Assembly (NCBI GenBank): GCA_947427205.1
Contig: CANEHB010000009.1
Coordinates: 1 to 64,000, forward strand
Origin: an uncultured Clostridium sp.
GTDB lineage: Bacteria > Bacillota > Clostridia > TANB77 > CAG-508
DNA: 64,000 bases
Direction of reading: 5' to 3'
Shown here: in pieces, positions 27,287 to 36,154 of the stretch
Layout: every line of letters begins with the position of its first letter
Position numbering within the stretch: position 1 is the stretch's first letter
Position numbers and translations under genes: made by a program
Notes under the pieces: generated by a model
The model's database searches: none
The model's input: the letters and a program-made list of their open reading frames with translations, nothing else
Told to the model about the DNA's origin: nothing

Positions 27287-27335
27287 AACCTCCTCTTGAA
27301 AATAATGTTAATAACATTATTTCCAAAAGAAGGTT
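27287..27335 (-). promoter_or_regulatory. Shine-Dalgarno-sequestering hairpin of sigG
   Basis: Arms 27313-27335 and 27287-27309 with a 3-nt loop give 23 consecutive pairs on the minus-strand RNA, three of them G-U. The GGAGG (27289-27293) lies inside the second arm. It would block translation of read-through RNA coming from upstream; a promoter downstream of the first arm would escape it. Confidence 0.8.
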
Positions 27336-27355
27336 ATTTTATACTAAAATATAGT

Positions 27356-29320
27356 TTAATCTTCTTCAATTTCTGTTTGTTTTAATCTTAAATGACCAAG
27401 TTCTTCCCATCTATTATATGCTAAGTTTAATCTAAATAAAACTGTTGGTTTTGCACCAGCTCTATTTTTATCTACAACACATGCATAAAATCTAACATCT
27501 GTATCCTTTGGTACATCTATACTTTCGCACTTTTCAAATTGATCTGTATTAGAATATTCATATTTATGAATGCTTTGTCTACTAATCTGTTTTATTAAAC
27601 ATAATGTATCTAAAACTTCTTTTGCTGTTTTACTTGCTGACATATCATTAATAGTTAAATTTACTGGCAATGTACTACTTTCCAATAATTGCATTGATGA
27701 TGCTATAAATATCTTAAACTTTTGTGCTAAATTTGAAAGTATAGTTGCTGTCTTTTTTACTTCATCACTATTACCAATGTTAGCTGTATCAGCTTTTAAA
27801 GTATCATAAAACATATAATGTATTCCTTCTTTATAGTAGTAATTCATTATGATTTTTCTTAAATCATCATTAGTATGTTCTGTTATATGAATAAAGAAAA
27901 TTGAATTATTTACTTGTGTATTTACCCATTCGGTTACTTTTAATGTTTGTCTAAAATCACTAGAATTTTTTTGTAATCTTTCTACATATTCTTCTTGTGA
28001 TTCATCATTTTTTCTAAGTATATATCCATTTTCATCACATTTAACTTTTTTATTCTTGTCTGGTCTAAATTTAAGTTCTAAAAGCTCTCCTTCTGATACT
28101 TTTATTTTTTGACCATGAAGCTCTTGAATTTCAGGATTATTTAAAATAGTAGTTACCATACACAATTTCATTTTTTCTTCTGACATTTCATTTGAAATAA
28201 TCAAAACTTTTTCTTTGTGAATAAATGAAATATATGCTGCTAAATTTATTGTAAATCTACTTTTACCAGAGTTAGAAGGCATTGCATAGCACATTGTTTC
28301 TCCTCTTCTTAATCCCTTAAATACTGTTGATAAAATATTAAATGGAATTGAAATACCATTACTTAATTCATTGTCTCCTGCAAGCAAAAAGTTTGTAACA
28401 TCTTTATTTAATCTTCCTTGACTAAGTCCCGTAGTAACTGTTATTTGCTCTAATGCACTTTCAACTTCTTCTACTGTCATATCATCATATAGTTCATAAT
28501 TTTGTATTTCTAGTATTTTTTGTTGAATTGCTGAAGTGGCTGCAACTAAATAATTTTTCTTTAGAATAAATAGTTTTTTTAGTTCCATATAAACATTTTC
28601 TAAATTATAATTTTTTGCAGCTGCTATTTTTCTAACTTTTAATTTTAATTCATAAGTATTTGGTGTTTCTCTTGGTAGCTGATATTTATCTTTTGCTTTT
28701 GCTGGAGCATAAGCTTCTCCATCTCTAAATAAAACAATTTTATATAAATTCATTAATTCATCATCTGAAAAATGACAATCTTCATATAAAAAATAAAATC
28801 TTGATATAGCTTTTGGGTTATTAAATAATAATCCTATATATATACATTCAAGTTCAATATCAACTAATTCATCAGGATACCCATTTTCATCATCTTTTGT
28901 ACTTTCATTTTCTTCAATATATTCTGCTTTTTCTTCATCTTCTTCTACGTCCTCATATTCTTCTTCGTACTCTTCATCTTCTTCTACATCTTCATATTCG
29001 TCTTCGTACTCTTCATCTTCTTCTACATCTTCATATTCGTCTTCGTACTCTTCATCTTCTACATCTTCATATTCTTCTTCGTACTCTTCATCTTCTTCTA
29101 CATCTTCATATTCGTCTTCTTCGTACTCTTCATCTTCTACATCTTCATATTCGTCTTCGTATTCTTCATCTTCTGCATCTTCATATTCGTCTTCTTCATA
29201 CTCTTCTATATCTTCAAATTCATCATCTATCTCTTCTAATTCGCTCATATCTAATTCTTCAATTTCATCGTCAATTTCTGCTTTTTTACGTTTTTTATTC
29301 ATATCTTCTTTTGAGTTCAA
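27356..29320 (-). CDS. DnaB-like helicase with acidic repeat N-terminus
   Basis: 654 aa. Residues about 15-140 are almost entirely Glu, Asp and Tyr, in 13-residue repeats (EDEYEDVEEDEEY). Then comes a DnaB N-terminal-like helical domain (about 155-260, ECIYIGLLFNNPKAI) and a RecA-fold ATPase with Walker A MPSNSGKSRF near 347-356 and a Walker B-like YMFYDTLKA. It looks like a diverged replicative-helicase relative; hexamer formation and DNA unwinding are inferred. Start TTG 29320 lies 8 nt after GGAGG; the ATG at 29335 overlaps that GGAGG. It sits between sigE and sigG, with its own promoter at 29377. Confidence 0.75.
   Translation of the reverse strand: MNSKEDMNKKRKKAEIDDEIEELDMSELEEIDDEFEDIEEYEEDEYEDAEDEEYEDEYEDVEDEEYEEDEYEDVEEDEEYEEEYEDVEDEEYEDEYEDVEEDEEYEDEYEDVEEDEEYEEEYEDVEEDEEKAEYIEENESTKDDENGYPDELVDIELECIYIGLLFNNPKAISRFYFLYEDCHFSDDELMNLYKIVLFRDGEAYAPAKAKDKYQLPRETPNTYELKLKVRKIAAAKNYNLENVYMELKKLFILKKNYLVAATSAIQQKILEIQNYELYDDMTVEEVESALEQITVTTGLSQGRLNKDVTNFLLAGDNELSNGISIPFNILSTVFKGLRRGETMCYAMPSNSGKSRFTINLAAYISFIHKEKVLIISNEMSEEKMKLCMVTTILNNPEIQELHGQKIKVSEGELLELKFRPDKNKKVKCDENGYILRKNDESQEEYVERLQKNSSDFRQTLKVTEWVNTQVNNSIFFIHITEHTNDDLRKIIMNYYYKEGIHYMFYDTLKADTANIGNSDEVKKTATILSNLAQKFKIFIASSMQLLESSTLPVNLTINDMSASKTAKEVLDTLCLIKQISRQSIHKYEYSNTDQFEKCESIDVPKDTDVRFYACVVDKNRAGAKPTVLFRLNLAYNRWEELGHLRLKQTEIEED
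28932..29215 (-). repeat. Coding 39-bp tandem repeats (acidic tail)
   Basis: About seven imperfect 39-bp units encoding 13 residues of Glu/Asp/Tyr within the DnaB-like gene. Unit ends vary by 3 bp steps, keeping the frame; copy number probably varies among strains. Confidence 0.85.
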
Positions 29321-29376
29321 AATAGCTACCTCCATTTATCAAATTTACTTATATTATCTCATTTTTATATAATTTT

Positions 29377-29405
29377 ATTTTATCCTTAATTAATTTTATT
29401 TACAA
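29377..29405 (-). promoter_or_regulatory. Promoter of the DnaB-like gene
   Basis: TTGTAA (29400-29405), 17-bp spacer, TAAAAT (29377-29382). It shares TTGTAAATA and AAGGATAAAAT with the rnc promoter at 56774-56802. The rest of 29336-29649 holds a family 2 element and the sigE terminator. Confidence 0.55.
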
Positions 29406-29429
29406 TATATTTAATATAAATGTAATAAA

Positions 29430-29540
29430 AAACCAAAATCAAGATGTTGTACACAGTGCAAACTGCTACGAAATCTAAACTTCTGCCATAATTATTTTCT
29501 ACAGAAAATTATCATAATATGATAACTTTCCTAGAATATA
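29430..29540 (-). repeat. Dispersed structured element, family 2, copy 1
   Basis: Begins at the T-run of the sigE terminator (TTTTTATATTCTAGGAAAG). Hairpin TTATCATATTATGATAA, then ATAATTATGG, then a larger hairpin (AGATTTCGTA / TACAACATCT) followed by TTTTTT. Confidence 0.7.
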
Positions 29541-29569
29541 AAAATAAGCAAAGACTAAATCTTTGCTTA
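29540..29569 (-). terminator. Terminator of spoIIGA-sigE
   Basis: TAAGCAAAGA / TCTTTGCTTA stem (29545-29569) followed on the minus strand by TTTTTA. Confidence 0.8.
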
Positions 29570-29649
29570 CTTGATTTTTATTTAATAGAAAACTGTCTAC
29601 ATTTACTATTAAACCACTAATATTTATAAAAATAAATTACTTACTTTTT

Positions 29650-30384
29650 TTATCCTGTTTTACTCATAATTTCCTTTTTCATTTTATTCATAATTTTTTT
29701 CTCTAATCTAGAAATATAACTTTGTGATATTCCAAGCATATCTGCTACTTCTTTTTGAGTTTTTTCTTTTTCATTAGTTTCTATTCCAAATCTTAATTGC
29801 ATAATATATTTTTCTCTTTTGTCTAATTTACTTATAGCTATTTTAAGTAATGACATATCTACTTCATCTTCTAATGCTTTAGAAGTTATATCATTATCAG
29901 TTCCTAATATATCTGATAACAATAATTCATTTCCATCACCATCTTTATTTAGTGGTTCATCTATTGAAACCTCATTTTTTATTTTAGTATTACGTCTAAG
30001 TTGCATTAAAATTTCGTTTTCTATACATCTTGATGCATATGTTGCAAGTTTAATGTTTTTATCAACATTAAACGTATTTATTGCTTTCATTAAACCTATC
30101 GTTCCAATAGAAATCAAATCTTCAAAGTCTATTCCTGTATTCTCAAACTTTTTAGCAATATATACAACAAGTCTTAAATTTCTTTCTACTAATATTTGTT
30201 TTGCATCTTCATCATTTAGCATTAACTTTTGAAGTAATTTTTCTTCTTCAATTATATCTAGAGGTGGTGGTAATGTTTGGCTTCCTTTTATATAAAAGAC
30301 AGGAAATTTATCTACAGTATCTCTGCAAAAATACTTCCCTAAAATTTTCATAATTTTGCTTTTAAACATTTCTAGCAAATTCAT
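29650..30384 (-). CDS. sigE: Sporulation sigma factor E (pro-sigma-E)
   Basis: Early mother-cell sigma factor, 244 aa, made as an inactive precursor. The N-terminal hydrophobic/basic pro-sequence (about 25 residues, [19 protein letters not shown]) tethers it to the septal membrane until SpoIIGA removes it. Then [14 protein letters not shown], region 2 ([26 protein letters not shown]) and region 4 ([20 protein letters not shown]). The ATG is 23 bp inside the end of spoIIGA, after AAGGAGG, so the two are translationally coupled. Confidence 0.95.
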   Translation of the reverse strand: MNLLEMFKSKIMKILGKYFCRDTVDKFPVFYIKGSQTLPPPLDIIEEEKLLQKLMLNDEDAKQILVERNLRLVVYIAKKFENTGIDFEDLISIGTIGLMKAINTFNVDKNIKLATYASRCIENEILMQLRRNTKIKNEVSIDEPLNKDGDGNELLLSDILGTDNDITSKALEDEVDMSLLKIAISKLDKREKYIMQLRFGIETNEKEKTQKEVADMLGISQSYISRLEKKIMNKMKKEIMSKTG

Positions 30385-31273
30385 TTTTCTTTCCCTCCTT
30401 ATTTAAAATATCCAAACCAATCAAACTTGTATATAAATTATTTTTAGATAATTTACCATCATAAATTCCTATTAAAACATCATCTCTTGTACATTCATCT
30501 TCACTATATATTTTTATATAATCTGGCTTAAATCCTATTAATAACCCATTATCATTTCCTAAAGATGAAAATGGTATTAACTTAAACTTATATGAATGTA
30601 CACTTTCTGATTCTATCCATTTACCATTTAAAATATAACTCATATCTCGCAAAATCTCTTTTGATACAATTCCATCTAAACTTTCTTTTTCAACTATAAT
30701 TACATCTGTTTTACTTATTGGTTCTTTTAATAAATTTCCAGTATCTATCATTGTTTTAATTTTTCTGTTTTTTCCATTATAAAAAATTTCTAAATCACAT
30801 ATCATAGACTTTTTACTTAACCTACTTTTTATTGTTTTTTCAACTATAAATATTACTAGAAATCCTACTCCTCCTGCTAAAACTGCAATCTTTAACGGAT
30901 ATGTTCCTACAAAATGATTACTTTCTATTATTATATTTTGTGGTTTTATAAAAAATAACAACATAAATGCAATTCCACCAAAAGTAAATGACACTAAATA
31001 AAAAAATATTAATTGCCTCAATATTTTTTTTATTTTGTAATCTTTAAATGCCACTAACATCATTAATACTGATATTAATACTTTTAATAATATGCTTGTA
31101 ATTAAATTAAATTCTACAATATAATTCAAAATTGCAAATATTCCACCTATAATACTTGATAACATTATCTTTATGCTACTAATCTTTGACTTACTAATTA
31201 TTGCTGTTGATAAAATTATTATGTAATTTAAAACAATATTTTCAAAAAGTACTATATCTAAATATATAGTCAT
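30362..31273 (-). CDS. spoIIGA: SpoIIGA, pro-sigma-E processing aspartic protease
   Basis: Membrane protease activating sigma-E in the mother cell; 303 aa. Five N-terminal transmembrane helices (to about residue 145), then a retroviral-like aspartic protease domain with the catalytic Asp177 in MIDTGNLL. Downstream [20 protein letters not shown] matches the family flap and core. It overlaps sigE and is followed by that sigma factor exactly as in Bacillus. The promoter has a 22-bp spacer. Confidence 0.93.
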   Translation of the reverse strand: MTIYLDIVLFENIVLNYIIILSTAIISKSKISSIKIMLSSIIGGIFAILNYIVEFNLITSILLKVLISVLMMLVAFKDYKIKKILRQLIFFYLVSFTFGGIAFMLLFFIKPQNIIIESNHFVGTYPLKIAVLAGGVGFLVIFIVEKTIKSRLSKKSMICDLEIFYNGKNRKIKTMIDTGNLLKEPISKTDVIIVEKESLDGIVSKEILRDMSYILNGKWIESESVHSYKFKLIPFSSLGNDNGLLIGFKPDYIKIYSEDECTRDDVLIGIYDGKLSKNNLYTSLIGLDILNKEGKKNEFARNV

Positions 31274-31323
31274 TTTCTTTCATTTTGCTAGCCTTAAACT
31301 TGCAAATCCTTTCTTTGATATAG

Positions 31324-31357
31324 ATAATAAACTTTTTAGGCATTACTTTCTTGTCAA
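31324..31357 (-). promoter_or_regulatory. spoIIG-type promoter with 22-bp spacer
   Basis: Perfect TTGACA (31352-31357) and TATTAT (31324-31329) separated by 22 bp, the abnormal spacing known from the Spo0A-activated, sigma-A-dependent B. subtilis spoIIG promoter. GTTGACAAGA overlapping the -35 resembles a Spo0A box (TTCGACAAA). Confidence 0.65.
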
Positions 31358-31413
31358 CGTCTATATCTATTTTAGTACTATCTATATAAAAATACTGTCA
31401 TTTTCTAGGGTAG

Positions 31414-31455
31414 AAAAAAAGAAATAATCTACATAAATAGATTATTTCTTTTTAT
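31414..31455. terminator. Terminator after ftsZ
   Basis: Perfect stem of at least 15 bp (AAAAGAAATAATCTA / TAGATTATTTCTTTT) separating ftsZ from the spoIIG promoter. Confidence 0.8.
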
Positions 31456-31498
31456 AATTGATATTTTTCGTTTTATTTGTATTTAAATTCTTAATATA

Positions 31499-32653
31499 TT
31501 ATTTATTTCCTAATCCTTTATTTTTTCTTAAAAAAGTAGGAATATCTAAATCTCCATTAGAATCATTTGATGATGAACTTGATGAACTAACTGAAGATAC
31601 ATTACTTGAATTTCTTTTTCTCCAAGCATCTGCTACTATATTTTCATATTGTGAAGATGTTGAAACTTGAGTTTGTCTCTTTTCTTCTTCTTTTTCAAAT
31701 CCAGTAGCTATAACTGTGATTTGAATTTCATCTCCCATTGAATCATCTATAACTGTACCAAAGATTATGTTTGCTTCTGGATCTGCACTTCTTTGCACCA
31801 ATTCTGCTGCCGTATTTGCTTCATGTAATCCCATATCACTTCCACCAGTAATATTGATTATTATTCCTCTTGCTCCTTCTATTGATGTTTCTAATAATGG
31901 ACTTTGAATTGCTTGTTTTGCAGCATCTTCTGCTCTATTTTCTCCACTAGCACAACCAATTCCCATATGTGCCATACCTTGATTTAACATTATTGTTCTA
32001 ACATCTGCAAAGTCTAAGTTAATTACACCTGGTACAGATATTAAATCAGAAATACCTTGAACACCTTGTCTTAAAACATCATCTGCCATTCTGAAAGCTT
32101 CTATCATTGATGTTTTTCTATCTATTACTTGTAGTAATTTATCATTTGGTATAACTACTAAAGTATCTACTTTCCCTTTTAAGCTTGCTACACCACGTTC
32201 TGCTTGAGCTAATCTTTTTTTACCTTCAAAAGTAAATGGTTTTGTTACAACACCTATTGTTAATATACCCATTTCTTTTGCTGTTGAAGCTACTATTGGA
32301 GCTGCTCCTGTACCTGTTCCTCCACCCATTCCAGCTGTAACAAATACCATATCTGCTCCTTTTAATACTTCTGCAATTTCTGCTCTGCTTTCTTCAGCAG
32401 CTTGAGATCCTATATCTGGATTGGCTCCAGCTCCTAGACCTCTTGTTAATTTTTCACCTATTTGAATTTTAGAATTAGCTTTTGATTCATTAAGAGTTTG
32501 TCTATCTGTATTAACTGCTATAAATTCAACATTTCTAATTCCTGCCTCAATCATTCTGTTTACTGCGTTGTTTCCAGCGCCTCCAACTCCTATAACTTTA
32601 ATTGTTGCTGTTCCATCCATCATGTAGTTTAACTCATTCTCATCCATTATCAT
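31499..32653 (-). CDS. ftsZ: Cell division GTPase FtsZ
   Basis: Tubulin homologue forming the Z ring; 384 aa. Phosphate-binding loop [12 protein letters not shown] (108-119), N-terminal [12 protein letters not shown]7 loop [11 protein letters not shown], a Ser-rich disordered linker and the C-terminal partner-binding peptide [13 protein letters not shown]. It follows ftsA by 51 bp. An A-GGAGG lies upstream of MIMDENE; the second Met (31499-side numbering 32647) is an alternative. Confidence 0.98.
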   Translation of the reverse strand: MIMDENELNYMMDGTATIKVIGVGGAGNNAVNRMIEAGIRNVEFIAVNTDRQTLNESKANSKIQIGEKLTRGLGAGANPDIGSQAAEESRAEIAEVLKGADMVFVTAGMGGGTGTGAAPIVASTAKEMGILTIGVVTKPFTFEGKKRLAQAERGVASLKGKVDTLVVIPNDKLLQVIDRKTSMIEAFRMADDVLRQGVQGISDLISVPGVINLDFADVRTIMLNQGMAHMGIGCASGENRAEDAAKQAIQSPLLETSIEGARGIIINITGGSDMGLHEANTAAELVQRSADPEANIIFGTVIDDSMGDEIQITVIATGFEKEEEKRQTQVSTSSQYENIVADAWRKRNSSNVSSVSSSSSSSNDSNGDLDIPTFLRKNKGLGNK

Positions 32654-32704
32654 CAGGTATTTCCTCCTTTTATACTATATATATTAAAAATTAAAAACTT
32701 ATTT

Positions 32705-33937
32705 TTAGGTGTAAAAGAAATCTCTTACTTTCTCTACAACTGTTTTTAGTAAATTCTTTTCTGTTTTTACAGATATACTACTAGAAACTGTTTTAGCATA
32801 TGGTCTTGCAGCTATATATCTTACCAATGCATAACTAACTCTGTAAGTTGATTTTACAGTACTTACTAATCTTCCTGTAGATATTTTAACAGGAATATTT
32901 AAAATTATTTTTCCTGCCATATCACTTTTATTTATATTAATGATACCTTCACCTGTTAATATTACATTATTTATATTATTTTTTATTCCATGTGAAATTA
33001 TATCTTTATTTACTAATGTAAACATTTCTTCAATTCTTGCTTCAATAATTTCAATTAAATCTGAACTTTTTATTGTTGTATTTTTGGAATCTGAATCTTT
33101 GCAAGTATTAAGTACAATATTATTATCATTATCTATAAAAGATCTTAAAGCTAATCCATATTGCCTTTTTAATTTATCAGCTTCTTCTTTAGAAACATTT
33201 AGTACATATGATATGTCACTTGTTATATTATCTCCACCTATTGAAATTGTATTAGTATAAACAAATGTTGATCCACTAAATATTCCTATTTCTATGTTTC
33301 CTGCTCCGATATCTAATATCATTACATTATCTGATAATTCGTTAGTATCTAATACTAGATTTCTTTCAGCAAGTGATGTAGGCACAACTCCATCTATTTC
33401 AATTCCAGCCTTCTTAAAAACAGAAGTTAACTGTCTTACATATTCTTTTTCTGCCAATATAATTTGCGCTGTTAAAGTAAAATTGCTGCTAAATTTTCCA
33501 ACTGGATCGTCTACAGCTTTACCATCTTCTAGGATAAATTTATCAGGCACTATATCTATTAATACTTTATCTTCCGGGATTTCTATATCTCTAACTTGAA
33601 TTATTGCTGAAGCAACATCTTTAATTGTTATTCCAGCTAGTTTATCTTTTGCATCTTTTACGATACTGTTCTGTACTATTGTTATATATTTTCCAGGTAT
33701 AGTAGTGTAAGCAGAATTTATTTGTAAATTTGATATGTCTTCAACTTCACTTATTGTTCTTGCTATCGCTGAGCTTAGTTCTTCTTCGTCAACAATTCTT
33801 CCTTTTTGAATTGCCCCGCATTTACTGCTTGTACTACAAATAATTTCAATCTGATTGAAATTATTAACTTCGCCAACAAATGTACTAACTTTAGAGGTTC
33901 CAATATCGATACCAACAATTATATCCCCTATTGCCAA
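32705..33937 (-). CDS. ftsA: Cell division protein FtsA
   Basis: Actin-like protein tethering FtsZ to the membrane; 410 aa. Nucleotide-binding motifs VGIDIGTSKV at the N-terminus, VMILDIGAGNIEIGIF in the centre and a conserved NVILTGEGI near the end; a basic amphipathic C-terminal helix (LLKTVVEKVRDFFYT) suits membrane binding. Start is TTG 33937, 6 nt after GGAGGAG, aligning with the family; upstream ATGs overlap the ribosome binding site. First gene of ftsA-ftsZ. Confidence 0.93.
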   Translation of the reverse strand: MAIGDIIVGIDIGTSKVSTFVGEVNNFNQIEIICSTSSKCGAIQKGRIVDEEELSSAIARTISEVEDISNLQINSAYTTIPGKYITIVQNSIVKDAKDKLAGITIKDVASAIIQVRDIEIPEDKVLIDIVPDKFILEDGKAVDDPVGKFSSNFTLTAQIILAEKEYVRQLTSVFKKAGIEIDGVVPTSLAERNLVLDTNELSDNVMILDIGAGNIEIGIFSGSTFVYTNTISIGGDNITSDISYVLNVSKEEADKLKRQYGLALRSFIDNDNNIVLNTCKDSDSKNTTIKSSDLIEIIEARIEEMFTLVNKDIISHGIKNNINNVILTGEGIININKSDMAGKIILNIPVKISTGRLVSTVKSTYRVSYALVRYIAARPYAKTVSSSISVKTEKNLLKTVVEKVRDFFYT

Positions 33938-33967
33938 AGTTAACTCCTCCATTTTAATTATTTTCAA

Positions 33968-34083
33968 AAACCAGAATTAAGATTTTGTATGCAAGTATCA
34001 AACTGCTACAAAATCTAGCTTTACCATAATTATCTTCTATGAAAAGTTATCATACTATGATAACTTTCCTAGAATATAAAAAA
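33968..34083 (-). repeat. Dispersed structured element, family 2, copy 2 (ftsA leader)
   Basis: Begins a few nt after the predicted ftsA transcription start and ends 31 nt before the TTG. Hairpin AAGTTATCATA / TATGATAACTT, then ATAATTATGG, then a hairpin (AGATTTTGTA / TACAAAATCT, extended) followed by TTTTTG. Organisation resembles a transcription attenuator. Confidence 0.7.
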
Positions 34084-34095
34084 TCCTATGCGATA

Positions 34096-34124
34096 AGAAT
34101 ATTACATTTTAAGTAAAAAGTCAA
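34096..34124 (-). promoter_or_regulatory. Promoter of ftsA-ftsZ
   Basis: TTGACT (34119-34124), 17-bp spacer, TATTCT (34096-34101). Start would fall just before the family 2 element. Confidence 0.6.
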
Positions 34125-34175
34125 GTAAAAATGACATATTTTTGTAATTAAATTGTAATATTTTTGTTATCCCTG

Positions 34176-34209
34176 AAAAAAAAGAATGAAAAATCTACTT
34201 CATTCTTTT
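34176..34209 (-). terminator. Terminator of the murA-ftsQ-DUF881 operon
   Basis: AAAAGAATGAA / TTCATTCTTTT stem (34180-34209) followed on the minus strand by T-rich sequence. Confidence 0.75.
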
Positions 34210-34248
34210 ATCTTTCCCATATTATTTAAAATATCATAAAATTTTTAA

Positions 34249-34680
34249 TTAATTTTCTTCTATAATTGACACCCCATCATTATCTTTTATATCATCATCT
34301 TGTGTTTTTGTTGTTTTACCTTTTGCTTTTTTTGACATCATATCACTCCATTTATCAATATAATATCTTCTTATTATTGCTAAGTTTGTAAACATTCTAC
34401 CAACAAAAACTACTATTGCTGCTAAATAAATATCTACATTTAATTTATTACCTAAATATGTTAAAGCTATTGATAGTATTGAATTTCCAAAAAATCCTGA
34501 TAAGAAAATTTTTAAATCAAAATTTCCTTTTATTACAGAAGAAATTCCACCAAAAACTGTATCAAGTGCTGCTATAATAGCTATAGATAAATAACTTGAA
34601 TATGTATAAGAAATTACTGGTGAATTTAGTCCTAGTATAGCTCCTATTAAACAACCTAAAATTATTGCAATATATATCAT
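34249..34680 (-). CDS. sbp: Small basic protein (DUF1290 family)
   Basis: 143 aa. Hydrophobic N-terminal 95 residues with about three helices (MIYIAIILGCLIGAILGL, GGISSVIKGNFDLKIFLSGFF) match the Sbp family found beside ftsA/ftsZ in Firmicutes and Actinobacteria; the function is unknown. The C-terminal 40 residues are a charged tail longer than usual. Start overlaps the end of the DUF881 gene by one base. Confidence 0.85.
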   Translation of the reverse strand: MIYIAIILGCLIGAILGLNSPVISYTYSSYLSIAIIAALDTVFGGISSVIKGNFDLKIFLSGFFGNSILSIALTYLGNKLNVDIYLAAIVVFVGRMFTNLAIIRRYYIDKWSDMMSKKAKGKTTKTQDDDIKDNDGVSIIEEN

Positions 34681-35396
34681 TATTTTTTTACCTCCTCTTT
34701 ATTATCCTTTGCATATTCAAATTTTAATTCTTTATTATATGCTGGAATTACTACATTATCATCTACTACAATTTCTGCATTTCTATAATCATTTTTAATT
34801 TCATCAATAAATCCATTTTTTATAGTAAGCGCACTTTCAAGATATTTTTTATCTCCTATCGCTCGTACTACATATGGTCCTGAAACAGGCCTTTCATTTA
34901 TTCTTATTCTTGAATAATTTATAATAGCAATTTCTGAAGCTGAAACAATTCTTTCATCATTTACAGAAATAGCTTCTGCTCCTGCACTATTAAGTTCGTT
35001 TATTAATCTAAGTAAATGTTCTGGTTCTATATTATGTGTTTCAGAATCTGATAGCGTAACTATTATTCCTTCTCCTTTAAGTTCTTTATAACCTAAATAA
35101 TTTTCTGCTTCTTTTACTTCTTGTTCTAAAATTTTAGAAGTATTTTCATCATTATCTAACTCTTGTTTATATTCGTTAATTCTAGCTTCTTGTTCTTGCA
35201 TTTTTGTTTCTACTTCTTCATATTTTGTCTTCCAGTTTGCAAGCTCTGTTCTAAGTTCTGTTTCCCTCATAGTTTCAATAGCAGTTATATCTGTTTTATC
35301 AACTGTTTTAAATTGTGTAAACATTACCATTGTTAGAATTAAAGCTGCACAACCTATAGATATTGTCATAGTTATTTTTTCTTTCAATTTTTTCAC
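34680..35396 (-). CDS. DUF881 division-cluster protein (second copy)
   Basis: 238 aa. One N-terminal membrane helix, a coiled coil (about 45-100, KYEEVETKMQEQEARINEYKQE begins it), then the DUF881 domain with GEGIIVTLSDSE, LLRLINELNSAGAEAISVNDER and GPYVVRAIGDKKYL. Such proteins (YlxW/YlxX type) accompany division genes. Only 2 bp separate it from the first DUF881 copy; the two clearly arose by duplication. Confidence 0.88.
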   Translation of the reverse strand: MKKLKEKITMTISIGCAALILTMVMFTQFKTVDKTDITAIETMRETELRTELANWKTKYEEVETKMQEQEARINEYKQELDNDENTSKILEQEVKEAENYLGYKELKGEGIIVTLSDSETHNIEPEHLLRLINELNSAGAEAISVNDERIVSASEIAIINYSRIRINERPVSGPYVVRAIGDKKYLESALTIKNGFIDEIKNDYRNAEIVVDDNVVIPAYNKELKFEYAKDNKEEVKK

Positions 35397-35398
35397 CT

Positions 35399-36136
35399 CT
35401 ATTCAACATTTGATGCATGTTCTAGTTTATATACACCTTCATATTTTGGAATTACGATTGTCTCTTTTTCAACTTGTTTTATATCTACATTTACTCCATA
35501 CTCTTCTAATGTTTCTATGTATCCACCTGGCATTTTTAATGAATAATAAAGCAATCCTGATGGTCCTATTGCTTTTATAACAAACGGAGCTCCTACTTTT
35601 TTATCATTTATTGTTACTACATTTCCTGAACATATTATACTTGTCTTATTTACTATTCTTTCATCATTTATAGAAATAGCTTCTGCTCCTGCATTTTTTA
35701 ATGCATTTACTACTTGTTGCAAGTCTCCATCATGTACTATTAAATCTGTCGCAAACAAATTTGAATTTTTTAAAACAGAAGTATCTCCATCTTTTAAAGT
35801 AATTATTACTCCTTCACCTTTAACTTCTGTATATCCTAATAATTTATTATACATTTCTAATTTATTGCTTAATTCATTAGAGCTTTCATCTGAATTTGAA
35901 GCTTTTTCTCTTAATATTTCTAGTTCTGATTCTTTTTTCTCTAATTTACCATATGCATTTTCATATTTTTCTTTCCATCTAAGTACGCTATCTCTAAGCT
36001 CATTTTCTGCTTGAGTTCTTCCAACTGTTGTTGTACTACTTTGTACTGTTCTTATTTGAATAAATATTCCAGCTGTAAGGAAAGTACACATTATTCCTAG
36101 TAAAAATGCAATTTTTATTCTATTTTGATTCTTCAT
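35399..36136 (-). CDS. DUF881 division-cluster protein (first copy)
   Basis: 245 aa with the same plan as its downstream neighbour: membrane helix (IAFLLGIMCTFLTAGIFI), coiled coil (45-95) and DUF881 domain (GEGVIITLKDGD, VVNALKNAGAEAISINDER, GAPFVIKAIGPSG). Probably extracytoplasmic at the septum. The pair lies between ftsQ and sbp, as in many clostridia. Confidence 0.88.
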   Translation of the reverse strand: MKNQNRIKIAFLLGIMCTFLTAGIFIQIRTVQSSTTTVGRTQAENELRDSVLRWKEKYENAYGKLEKKESELEILREKASNSDESSNELSNKLEMYNKLLGYTEVKGEGVIITLKDGDTSVLKNSNLFATDLIVHDGDLQQVVNALKNAGAEAISINDERIVNKTSIICSGNVVTINDKKVGAPFVIKAIGPSGLLYYSLKMPGGYIETLEEYGVNVDIKQVEKETIVIPKYEGVYKLEHASNVE

Positions 36137-36154
36137 TATTTTCTCCTTTCAATA

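Noticed and set aside
28932..29215. CRISPR-like regular repeats
   Set aside because: The 39-bp units are in frame, contiguous and encode a Glu/Asp/Tyr tail; no unique spacers.
28897..29325. Open frame of 142 codons opposite the acidic repeat of the DnaB-like gene
   Set aside because: Its Leu/His repeats are only the complement of Glu/Asp codons; no ribosome binding site and no family resemblance.
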